A stretch of 64,000 bases of DNA, from NCBI GenBank assembly GCA_003118195.1, contig BEXV01000209.1, forward strand, positions 50,195 through 114,194. The letters are read 5' to 3'. This stretch comes from Hemicentrotus pulcherrimus (Eukaryota > Echinodermata > Echinoidea > Camarodonta > Strongylocentrotidae). A program made the translations under genes and the position numbers. Each line of letters opens with the position of its first letter. The stretch's first letter is position 1. The notes beneath the pieces were generated by a model. That model saw nothing but the letters and a program-made list of their open reading frames with translations. It did no database searches and was not told where the DNA came from. This document shows, piece by piece, positions 1 through 10,033 of the stretch.

Positions 1-23
1 GGGGGGGGGGGGGGGGGGGGGGG
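1..23. repeat. Poly-G run at window edge
   Basis: Twenty-three consecutive G at the left edge. Two internal gaps are also entered through a G run (51217-51232 and 61371-61382), so this is probably a contig edge or a sequencing artefact rather than a biological tract. Confidence 0.8.
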
Positions 24-490
24 TCGTCACTGAACGAACGCATGGCAGATAGCACAAACTGACAAGATAACATAATTACCAATGATGACTGCTAATTGCT
101 CTGCTGTATACATCATTTGCATTGCAGTAAATCTACTCAAGAACAAGGTCTACTACCTGCACGGAAAGTGGAACATGAAAAAGGGTTCATTAATGCATGT
201 AAGATTAAGACTTTGCAAATTGACTTTTCCTTCAACCCCAAGATTGAGGACTATCTTTTGTGAAATAAAAAGAACAAAATACGATGAAACAATATCCATG
301 TGACCTTATTCTCATACTCTTAAATAACCACTTTAAGACAAATCTTTCACATTTCATTTGATTTTATGTAGGCCTACGTCAATCTTGGCATTTGAAAATG
401 AGATCGTATTTGATAATCGCACACCTCTACGACGGGGCTAAGACAAAAGCGGAGGTGTGATCAATCACTTCTTTACTGTTTGCTTTGCAG
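24..490 (+). other. Presumed intron upstream of terminal exon
   Basis: Unique AT-rich sequence with no convincing coding frame. It ends in a pyrimidine-rich stretch and TTTGCAG at 484-490, a good metazoan 3' splice site for the exon starting at 491. The upstream part of the gene would lie left of the window. Confidence 0.45.
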
Positions 491-631
491 GCCATTATCT
501 TCTTTTATTTCGGCATAATTCCCAAGAGCAGAGGACTCAGCATCCCCGAAAAATGGTTCCGATTTCTCGAGCAATTTAGGAGAACCATTCGATTATTCGG
601 ATCACGATCCGAAGCAATTAACAGGAGATGA
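491..631 (+). CDS. Candidate terminal exon of a membrane-protein gene (partial)
   Basis: Reading from 491, 46 codons run open to a TGA at 629-631. The peptide starts with an aromatic, hydrophobic stretch (AIIFFYFGII), which looks like the end of a last membrane helix. A PKSRGLSIPEKW turn follows, then a basic and aromatic tail (FRFLEQFRRTIRLFGSRS). A strong acceptor (pyrimidine tract, then TTTGCAG) abuts it exactly. A hydrophobic helix followed by P-x-[ST]-[KR]-G is reminiscent of the end of some major-facilitator sugar transporters (PETKG motif), but the match is too short to name a family. No ATG lies nearby, so the start is inferred from splicing. An AATAAA at 637-642 is probably too close to the stop to be the polyadenylation signal. 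The alternative is chance, which this residue composition and splice site make less likely. Confidence 0.5.
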   Translation, partial: AIIFFYFGIIPKSRGLSIPEKWFRFLEQFRRTIRLFGSRSEAINRR

Positions 632-3420
632 GAAAGAATAAACACAAGCTGAGATAAAAACACGTTTCACGTGTCGTTTGCATACACCAAATCATTGGGG
701 AAGATTCATCCTTCAACCGAAAGGGGCTTACCAAAACAGAAAAAAAAAAAAGAAAAGAAGAAGTAATAAACAACAAATGTATGAGACAATTACACCCCAA
801 CCGGAAAACTTCTGGAAATTAGAGGAGGAAAAGTTTTGTTTGACGGCATAATGCTTTGTTCGGCTTTTTATGTAAATGTGTGCGTGCGTGTGTGTGTGTG
901 TGTGTGTATTTCAGTGGGAATGTGACCATTCGGACCAATGTGTCCCTGTGTGCGCACGCGTGCATGTCGTGTGGGTGGGTGGCACTTCAATCTAAAAGGT
1001 TCGGTTGGAAAATTGTTCTTTTACAAAACTTCTTAGCAAATTCAAAATATATAATCACAATGCGTTTATGAATTTTCTTTTCTTCGATTTATTTATAATT
1101 TCATTTAAATTGGTTAAAAGTAGAATTCCGATTTTGAAGTAGGGCTCGAAATATTCCTGAAACTTCTAATGGCGATAAATACCATGAATTTGATCGTACC
1201 AATAGTAACAATAATTATCTGGATTAATGTTCGAAGCCCATCCGTTTATATGAACAAAATAATGTAATTGAGTAACTCTAACTCGAAGGAAATAGGAAGC
1301 TGTGCAATAAGTAAGCTGTATAACATTGTCTTTAATTACAGGTTAGTCATAGGAATGCGTTCGTTTTGTAGTGGCTTAGAAAAAGTAAAGAGACATAAAG
1401 AAAACAAAATGTATATTACAGAGAGAGAGAGAGATAGAGTGAGAGCCGTCCCAAAGAAAAATTACCTTCTATCCTAATAATCCGCTGGGAGTCAATTTTC
1501 AAAAGCACATCATTAGGCTGTCAAAATTAATGCCTAAATCATGATACAGAATCTCCGATTTCACCTGCATATTGGTAAATTGCTTGTTAATTTGGTAAAC
1601 GAAGCTGAAAGGTTTGTGAAAATTGAATTAATTTATTCAGTAGAGGATTCGGAGTTGCAATAATATATCAATTATATAGTACATGGTGCGCATTATAACA
1701 ATGACTACAAAATAAGTTGCTTTTGAAAGCTGATAAAATAAGAAGAAAAGTGAAGAAATCTACTACGGGTAACCTTTCTATTTAAATGGTGCTGTACGTC
1801 AGACACCACTTTATAGGGGTAGAATTTTCAGAATAAACAGGATTGCTTTAAAAAAAAATAATTACAATTTTTTTTTGATACATACCCCCTACCAATATAA
1901 TTTTTCAATTAATATATTTTGAGATGATTAGCCTATTTGTTCGATTCCTATAAATATATGAAGAGTTTAATTTTCTAAAAGGAGCTTATTCCGTGTCGGA
2001 GAAAAAGGAAATTGATTACCAGATTGTGTACAGATGTCTAAGAAAAAATGATATTAAAAGGTGCATTTTTTCATAATTGCTCCCCAAATTTAGGTAAATA
2101 ATTTTGTTGAAAGATGGGTATGATGTAAGTAAACAATGCTCTGAGATCAATAACTCAATTTTCATGAAAAGTGGATTTAGCTCCTTTCTGAATTCAGCTC
2201 TTCATATGTTAAATCTTAAATTGGCCCACCTTTTCAGGAACATTAAACAGAAAACATTATCCATCTTTATTGTTCTCGCTCTCTTCTGAAATCCAATACC
2301 ATATTTGTCAGTATTCTCCTTTTCAAAGAAAATGAATTTATAAGATTGATCGAGGTGAAATGATGTAATGATTATTCTTTTACAAGACAATTTAAAAACC
2401 AATAAAGCAAGCACGATCAATATGAAGTATGACTCTCATATGTTTCCTCCTGGGAATATTGCATACAATGTAAAGTTTTTACGGATATCGAGAAGACTTG
2501 ATGAATATTAATGTCAGTGACATCTTCAGATACAAAATGAAATCCAGTCTAGTCAAAATGATTACATCAAATCTAAAATGAAACTGAGCTCAGAAAAAGT
2601 AACGAGGATATAAAAAAAGAAAAACATCGTAAAGTGCATGTTATCGGGCAATGAACTTAGTACCGAATCCACGTCCTTTCACTACGAGGATACTCCTTAA
2701 TCACACGAATTAACAGAGGCCTTGGTATTCATAAACCTACCGCGTTCCATCACAAACGATAGCAAGCATTGATTAAGTCTCAACCGGACTCGTCCGATTC
2801 ACTGATCACTTCCATATATACTTGTATATTTAGTTACCTTAAGAAAATTGACATTTCGTCTTTCTCAAAAGATAAAATTAAAGTTTGTCATTTTAGAGAA
2901 GGTTCTTCTCTCTATATTCTCACAGACAAGTGTGTCTATCCGGCGAATTTATTGGAATTTATTGATTTTTCTATGAAGGCAACATTTCTCTACACATCTC
3001 AATTCTGTGACATTATAGACCACTGTTGCAGTGACATTCAACTCGAGGTCTCTCTTCTTAGTTGTTTCTCAGTTTTCCCCATGGTATAGTGCCTCCTCCC
3101 CCATCTTTTCCCTTCCAATACATTTGTATTAAGCGCTATATAAAAGCTAAATATTGTTAAATAATTATTAAATTTCAAAAGACCTCGAGGTATTTTATAC
3201 GACTTTTGCACTTTGCTTTCCTTTCTGTAACCTGTCCTGTCGGGATAGCTTGTTTAAGCAATGCCATATGCACTACTTATTTGTCAAATCTTTCCATGAT
3301 TTTCTCATTATTTTCAGATGCACCCACATTTCAAACGACGTGATTTTCTTCTCCACAGTCTTGATAAATGTCCATGTTCCTGCTCCATACGAATGCTCTT
3401 TACGTAATACATAAGTCGAA
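632..3420. other. Gene-poor AT-rich flank with a retroelement-type tail
   Basis: No supported gene. It contains a (TG)n tract at 878-908 and a short (GA)n at 1421-1442. At about 3090-3165 a pyrimidine-rich segment is followed by AAGCGCTATATAAAAG and an AT-rich end. The same body is seen in SINE/LINE tails elsewhere in the window, so the 106-codon open frame just before it (2769-3089) is probably old retroelement or non-coding sequence. Confidence 0.5.
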
Positions 3421-3712
3421 TCTTGACTATCTAGACGCAAAACCGTCAAAGCTCTCTTTCAAATTCTCCGTATGGACACAAGCATTAAAGCGCTTTTTTC
3501 AAATTCTACGCATGGAGTAAATTATTAAAGTCATATCTGAAATTCTCCGTATATGGACACAGATATCACAGCGCTTTTTAAAATTGCCCGTATGGACACA
3601 AACATCAAAGCGTTTGAAAAAAGAATAAGTATTATTGGACACAATCATCAAAGTGCTATCTAAAATTCTAGGTATGAACACAACCATCAAAGTGCTATGT
3701 GAAATTCCAAGG
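3421..3712. repeat. Degenerate tandem repeat, about 40-bp unit
   Basis: About six and a half units share AAATTCTCCGTATGGACACA, then an AxCATCAAAGCGCT core (clear near 3461, 3540, 3580 and 3662). Units differ substantially and one (near 3617) is badly eroded. The array stops a few bases before the TTAA of element B1. Confidence 0.75.
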
Positions 3713-3724
3713 AATAGAACTTAA

Positions 3725-4888
3725 AGGCATCGGTTAACAATGTTAAATCTGAGATGCACGGCCGTACGTGTTATCAGTGTCTGTAATATGGTATAATATT
3801 GAAGCCTTAAAAAAAAAAGAAAAAAAAGATCGCGCTTCAAAATGATCAAGAAGTGTGTCAAAAAGTAAACATCTTTGAGTGACCGGTTTTACTATACTCG
3901 TTTCCCCCAATGTACTGTAGTGTTATGAAAACCGTTTGGCAAACGCAAAATGTGGTTTCGATTTCCAATCATAAATATCTTAAAGGACAAGTCCACTCGA
4001 AAAATAACTTGCTTTCAATAAAAGGAGAAAAATCAAACAAACCAATCAAAAAAAGTTTGAGCAAAATCGGATAACTAATAAGAAAGTTATGAATTTTTGA
4101 AAAAGTATGTAAAACTATAGAACAATGAGAATTACAACACAAATTGCCAAGATGGTTATCAGTTTGTGACGTCATGTCCTCACAACTTATCAATTGCTTT
4201 ACATAGTTTAATCCCATTAATTTCCCTTTTTATCCCCCAAAACTTGATTTCCCCATGCCTTTGCCCTGGTTTTATGATTTGTATCATATTGCGTGCATGA
4301 CATTTCCTCAAAACTTTTATGAATTTTGAAGAATTGATACTATTTTCTGAATATTGTATTCCATAATTATTGATTTTTATAAAAATAGTTTATCAAAATT
4401 CATTTTTTCATGATTTAACTGGACAAAAATTACTCTTTATTTTGCATCTACACAAACACATATTACTAACAATCTAACGTGGATGCTGGTGTGAAGAAAT
4501 AGGATTCTTAGGGTGAAAATAGGAAAATTATATTATTAATATACAGAAAATAATTAGTGGATAGTGAGGACCATACGTCACAGACTCATGAGTGAGTTGC
4601 CAATTTGTGTAGTGATTTTCAAAGTTTTTCATGTCATTAAAAATTCATAACTTTCTTATTAGTTATCCGATTTTGCTCAAACTTTTGTTGATTGGTATGT
4701 CTAATTTTTCTGGTTCTTTTGAAAGCAAGTTATTTTTGGAGTGGACTTGGGCTTTAATAATCGGACAGGCGATCGGCTTGTAAAAGTCATGGGGTTCCTG
4801 ACTGACCTAAAAGTTTATAATTATCATCGCAACATGAGCTAAATCCAGGATTTTGTTTCGGAATCTGAGACAAAGTTACCGGATCCCT
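3725..4888. mobile_element. Family B TTAA/AGG MITE, copy 1, split by family A
   Basis: TTAA at 3721-3724 is followed by AGGCATCGGTTAAC. The other end, read on minus, is TTAA (4889-4892) then AGGGATCCGGTAAC, giving imperfect terminal inverted repeats and a TTAA duplication. The outer parts (3725-3983 and 4758-4888, about 390 bp together) align through their length with copy 2 at 18363-18744. The middle is element A. There is no coding capacity, so this is a non-autonomous DNA transposon. TTAA with AGG ends fits the Kolobok superfamily as described in the literature; that assignment is inference. Confidence 0.8.
3984..4753. mobile_element. Family A TTAA/AGG MITE with ~200-bp inverted repeats, nested in B
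   Basis: A 770-bp element flanked by TTAA at 3980-3983 and 4754-4757. The left end is AGGACAAGTCCACTC and the right end on minus is AGCCCAAGTCCACTCC. The arms stay recognisable for roughly 190-200 bp, sharing for example AAAATAACTTGCTTTCAA, GTTTGAGCAAAATCGGATAA and GAAAGTTATGAATTTTT. The second copy of host repeat B lacks this insert, which fixes the boundaries. No transposase frame is present. Similar AAAGG-CAAGTCCA-type repeats are, from general knowledge, widespread in marine invertebrate genomes. Confidence 0.85.
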
Positions 4889-4934
4889 TTAAATCCTTCA
4901 ATGAAGTCATTCCTTGGTATATGTATCGACTTAC

Positions 4935-5031
4935 CCGCTCGCCTTTAGTCTTCAACGGGTCATGGCTGATATTGACGGTCCATTCAACCTTAGCATTCCC
5001 CACCAAACTATACTTATTAGGTTCTAATCGA
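4935..5031 (-). CDS. Candidate internal exon, unknown protein
   Basis: On minus, a 97-bp open segment of 32 codons plus one base ends exactly at GGCGAGCGG followed by GTAAGT, a consensus donor (intron begins at 4934). A possible acceptor, CATCCATTAG, precedes 5031. The residues (RLEPNKYSLVG, NAKVEWTVNISHDPLKTKGER) are balanced and unlike chance translation of AT-rich DNA, and local GC is higher than in the flanks. The frame opens just after an upstream TGA, so it must be spliced if real. No family is recognised. It lies only 42 bp outside MITE B1, so it could also be an unrecognised repeat piece. Confidence 0.4.
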
Positions 5032-5109
5032 CTAATGGATGAGACATGGCGGTATGGCATTAAGGGGGCTCGCGGCAAGCTTCACAGACCCGATAGGAAC
5101 CCGCCATGA

Positions 5110-7620
5110 AATTAGGAAACGGAGGTATACCAAACCTGGAAATTCTATAACCAATTATTTTCTGTGAAACACACCAATTGAACAGTCTCGTTTTTGTGCG
5201 AATATTAGCTTTTTAAGTATGATAATAACGACGCATTCATGTGGAAACATGCATGCGGAAACAATAAATAAGAGGTTATGAGGAAACTGAGATATGACGT
5301 CCTTTGATTTTAGATGAATGTATAATCAATTCATGAGAAAGTAACTGTTGTTTACATGATTATGTGATAGTTCCTATGATAGTGCGTCACGGATCTGATA
5401 GATGTGAACACCTTATTGTTTGACCTATCGAGATCAATTGCTCAAATTGATTTTCAAATGATTAATGAGGTAACAGAATAATCATCATGACATTCTGGGA
5501 ATCATGAGAGTGAAGTTTTTTTTTAAGAAGCACCTTTTTTACGATTATATTTCATGCGATAAATGTAGATGAATTTTGTTAAATTTACCACCCGATATGT
5601 ATACATATTTGGTTAATTCACAATCAACCTTACGAAGAACTAGGCGAGTAACTATTATTATTCAATAATAATAATAATAATGACTGCATGCAGTGCATAT
5701 TCACTAGTTCTATTACAATTTCAGTTTTTACTTTTTATTTCCAACAGAACAGTAATTTTGACAAGAAGTCAGATATACAATTCAACATTCAATAATATAA
5801 TACATTTTGTGTAATACATTTCAAAGATAAACCTGTCGAAATGCACTCGCGAACATAAACTATTTTCAAACTGCACATAACACGCCAATCATTTTGTCCT
5901 AACATATTCCTTAGATTAATATCCAACTAATAATTCCAAGTATTTTCAAATTTGTAAAAGTAGAAAGGTTTGAAAACTTTCTTCGCTTTCTTTTCATCTC
6001 AATCAAATCCAAGATAGAAGTAGGAACGCCTCAAGTACAGAACTGGGTTAATGAGTCTTAATTTTCTGTTTACAACGATTAATGAAAGTCGATTTCTAAT
6101 TCAATTGTACATCATGATGATAACTGATAAGTACTTTTTTTTTTACGAATTACGTACAACCTAAAAAGATCATCCCTTGTAGGGATATGTAATGGTTTTT
6201 TTAATATAGAATAGAGAGCAGGGCGACAAAAAGGTGTCACCCAAAGCCAAGAGACGATAATGGCAGCATGGATTGGGTAGAGAGCCAGAGATCTTTGTGT
6301 AATATGTGACATGTGAGGTGATGTTAATTGCATTAAATCGTCTAGATTACATGCCAAATAATCGTTTAGCATTACATACTGCACAATCACTTATAAATAA
6401 CGCTTTTACTTCCACATTGACTTGACAAACACAAGAGCTTCCACGAGATAGAATGTGGGTATCGACCCTAACTTATTAAACGTTTCTTTCTTCCCCTTTT
6501 TCCTCGGTGTAATCGATAGAAACTCATCTCTGGAACGAGTCCCTCGATGCCACCTATTCATTAGATTACAATTTTCCTATTTGCATTGTAATATCTTTTT
6601 ACATAGAGAAAACAAGCCCAATCGCGAACCTTGCATCTCAGATTCGATCTTCAGACTATCGTAGGTTTACAATACACACGTTTATGTTAGAGTGATAATT
6701 TTCTTATATTTATGGTAATCGACATTGTCAGAAAACGGCTGGTCTTCTGAAACATCAGTATGCAGATTGAGTAATCAAACGTGCACGCGAGCTACGTGTG
6801 GCACGCACTCGATTTCGGATTGGCATATTGCCCTATCAATCAACGAGCACGTCAGCCAGACGTAGCCCAGGATGGCCGGCTATCGACCGACAGTCCGGAA
6901 AGAGAAAACGCTACAAATTGCCTTTCGTATACGAGATGGTTTGATGATCAGTCACCGAAAGTTATTGGATAACATTCGAAAATGATAAGAAGGAGAAAGA
7001 AGAAGTAAGGATGAAATAACAGAAGGAACGTGTGATTAGACGTCACCATGGTCACAACACTTTTGAGTAGATACCTGATTATATTTTGATTAAACACAAA
7101 ACATTAAGATCCTAACCCAACAAATAAAAGGATCGAGGAAGTAAACAGCCACACATTAAGTCAGCCTGTAAAATCAGCACAAAAAAACATCAGTTACGTA
7201 AAAGTTGAAGACGAATAGACAAAGATAGATCCCTTAATGATATTGGGAAATCAAACAATTGGCTGTTGTTCATTTGTAAAGCTCATATAGGAAACTCCCG
7301 TTCTTTTATAAATCATGAATGAAAAGTATTTTAATGGTAGATATTCTTTCCGTGATACCTTATGGGGAACAACAACATCAATATGTCATCCAGTGAAATG
7401 ATAAGAACTAAATATAAAGATGAAATGAAGGGGGCAACAATTATGAGCAAAACATAGAAGGAAATAAAATCAGAAAAATACCAAAAGAAAGGGTCTCGAG
7501 AAGCTGAAAGAATGGTAAATATTAAGAAAGGAGCACTAACAGAGACTATTTTAAGGCATCTGTCCAGATTGCACTGCACTTAAAAGGGATTACAATAAAG
7601 AGACAGGGTCATTTTCATTT
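5110..7620. other. Gene-free stretch with an (AAT)n tract and an X-box-like motif
   Basis: Mostly unique AT-rich sequence without supportable frames. (AAT)n lies at 5664-5682, followed by the palindrome ACTGCATGCAGT. GTCACCATGGTCAC at 7042-7055 fits the RFX X-box pattern GTNRCC-AT-GGYNAC. A more GC-rich patch at 6781-6972 has an open frame but no other coding sign. Confidence 0.4.
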
Positions 7621-7668
7621 CATGGCTAGCCCTGTTTTGCATCACACCCTAGAAAGGGTGCCTTGGGC

Positions 7669-7676
7669 TATATAAG
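7669..7676 (+). promoter_or_regulatory. TATA box of a possible core promoter
   Basis: TATATAAG sits in a GC-richer context (GGGCTATATAAGAAGCC). A start site about 30 bp downstream would fall near 7700, and the first ATG is at 7742. This spacing fits a TATA-type promoter with a short leader. No Inr or DPE is clear. The alternative is a chance match in AT-rich DNA. Confidence 0.35.
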
Positions 7677-7741
7677 AAGCCTCTAGAATCTCAAGATTTA
7701 GGCATTAGAGTGCTGTCAGAAGCAGACGAGCCGAGACCAAA

Positions 7742-7939
7742 ATGTGTTTGCTGTGTCCTTCAAACTTGATCATTCAACACAAACTATCCTCGCACTTTTA
7801 CATTTCTGAGCAAAATTGTTTATCTCCCCTTTTCACGCTGTATCACGTTTCTCAAAGACGAGAAGGTAGAGATGGTGATAGCCTCACCAAACAAGGTGGC
7901 CCCCGTGTCATCGAAGGAGCGTTACACAAAAAACCTTAA
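7742..7939 (+). CDS. Small open frame downstream of TATA box, doubtful
   Basis: A 65-codon frame starts at the first ATG after the TATA box. It begins MCLLCPSNLIIQ, ends in a more polar stretch rich in G, R and K, and closes with a TAA. It could be a first coding exon if one of the GT sites inside is used (for example GAGAAG followed by GTAGAG near 7864). There is no signal peptide of good quality and no recognisable domain. I list it only because of its position. Confidence 0.15.
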   Translation: MCLLCPSNLIIQHKLSSHFYISEQNCLSPLFTLYHVSQRREGRDGDSLTKQGGPRVIEGALHKKP

Positions 7940-9953
7940 CCTGTTTCCTTTCAACGCATCCTCTGCTGCTTCAAAGAACAAAATTTGTTCGCACGCTCCA
8001 CGAAGAATATTACATTCAACTGGCGTGATCTCTTAAGATGCAACAACCCATTAACATTAAAAGTCATAATAAAGAAAAAGAAAGAAGACAAACCCAAAAC
8101 CGGAAAACAAGACGGGAAAAAACAACAAAAAGCACAACGATTGATTCTTTTTTTGTGTGTGTGTGATGTTACTAGTTCGTGTTGAACTGGCGATTTAATC
8201 ATATCACACCTAAGTAATTTCTTTTTATTGGTTTTATTGTGTAGAATATTGATTAATAAGTACATTCACACTGACAAACGCTTGTAGATATGACCCTCTT
8301 ATACTCTCAACTCACAAGAGCAATAGCAGAAACACATACAAATTGATTTATGACATTACCGCTTAAGTGTACTATATGAATGGCAACACATTCATTACAA
8401 TGGACAAAGATCAAGACAATGTCAATATCATTCCAATGAGCAGAAAATGCAAATACTGGTAAAAGAAGAAATTAAAAGGACAGGGATAAGAAGGGTGAGA
8501 AGATGAAATTCATATGGTACATGGATAAATAGATTGATAGATCGAAAGTGAAAGAGAAAAGAGAGAGAGAAAGAGAGGGAGAGAGACAGAGAGACAGAGA
8601 GCGCGCGCGCTCACTATGCAGAAACCTTACAGGGAATATGTATTTGATAAGCTAAAAGAAAAATACGAGGGTGGGAAATAACGTGGATCTGCGGACAGAG
8701 GGAAAAGAGTAGCACATGAATTAAAATAAAGGATTTAGACAAAATAGTAGAGGCAAGGCAATGGAAAAAGAAGTTTTAAAACAGAAATGAAATTCAAGAT
8801 TTAAAAACTCGTTTGTCCTTGTTTGCATGAATGCTCACTGATAGCCGGAATTGATTATCTCCTAATAAGATAAAAAGCTTGTGATTTAGATTGTAGCGAG
8901 CCAATTTTCTTCAATTAATTTTCAACAAGCTATCGGAATTTCATCTTTCTTCCCAGAAGGGAAATAGCTCGTTCTCCAAGTCGCCTTATTTCTACTAATG
9001 AATTGCAGAAAAGCCCGCGGAGTATTACAAATCTAATTAGGTTCATTCGTTGTGAATGTCAGAGAACAAGGTAATTTTCTTGATAACCAAGACTGATTCC
9101 ACTTTGAACAGTTTAAACAACTACATCTTGAAAAGATTTTCCTCCCGAAGGAAACAGGGAAATGATGAAAGCGTACACTCCAAACTTTACAACGGTTGAG
9201 CCATTTGCATGTGCTTGTATTAAAACTATTTACCCAATTGTTTCTGAAAATAGTATGTTAGCAGCGACGTGTCTACAAGCGCTCACTTATCTTGAAGAAT
9301 TTCACAACGGATAAACCATTAATTATCTAACAGTATAAGAGACAAAATTGTTTGCTAACAAGCAGATAGACGAATTGTTTAACAATGAGAACTAATTTAC
9401 CTAAACATGTAAGTGTAGTCCATGTGTTAGGATTTTGGGGACAAAAACATGTTAGTAAAACAAAACAAAACGATTTTACAGTGTAGAGGTCATAGAGTAG
9501 AAGGTTATTTATACACGATTTTATCTTTTAAAGTTTTCTATATTCTAGAGCTATATAGACGTGATGTGGCATGATTGATGTTTTTAAACCCCGGCCGTTA
9601 TAGCCCATTTTGTGAATATTTGCAAGGATGCTGGAGAATCATTTGAAGAAGTGGACACTCATTCCTCGTCATTTATCATTAATCATGAAATTACAATGCA
9701 TTAATCTTATATTTCCCCCATAATTTAAGGAAAAGATGTATTTCGAATACTACTATTTTGTGGATTAAAAAAAAAGAAGAAATGCTTATCTAATGTTACA
9801 TTCCGCACACTATGTTATTCCTTAGCGGAAAGCTAAAGTTTAAAAGGTTTGTGTCATCATGTACCGACTAAATTAGATAAAAAGTAGATATATGTAACAA
9901 GAAAGCAACTAAAACCAAAGCGGTATGTGTTTCAATCTTAAAGACTTACGTAT
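7940..9953. other. Gene-free stretch, GA-rich tract and candidate regulatory sequence
   Basis: (GA)n with a short (GC)n is at 8547-8610. Around 8870-9070 is repeat-free sequence with several homeodomain-type TAATTA/TTAATT cores, compatible with a regulatory element but not diagnostic. No coding frame is supportable. Confidence 0.35.
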
Positions 9954-9957
9954 TAAC

Positions 9958-10029
9958 CCTTTGCTTACGGGAACCTGGTGGTCCCTGTCTTAAGCTTATT
10001 GGACCTATACATTTCAGTAGTCAACGGGT
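9958..10029. mobile_element. Possible minimal piggyBac-like element
   Basis: TTAA is followed by CCCTTTGCTTACGGGAACC, and about 72 bp later CAACGGG precedes another TTAA. Read inward, the second end is CCCGTTGACTACTG. TTAA target sites with termini beginning CCC/CCY and a following TTTG are typical of piggyBac-type elements. The element is very short and the two ends match only at CCC-TTG, so this is tentative. Confidence 0.3.
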
Positions 10030-10033
10030 TAAC

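Noticed and set aside
637..642. AATAAA as the polyadenylation signal of the terminal exon
   Set aside because: It lies only 6 bp after the stop codon, which would leave almost no 3' UTR; AATAAA is frequent by chance in AT-rich DNA.
2769..3089. 106-codon plus frame
   Set aside because: Background composition, directly followed by a retroelement-type tail, no splice or start context.
3421..3712. CRISPR-like array
   Set aside because: The units are degenerate and contiguous, with no unique spacers, and the host is an animal.
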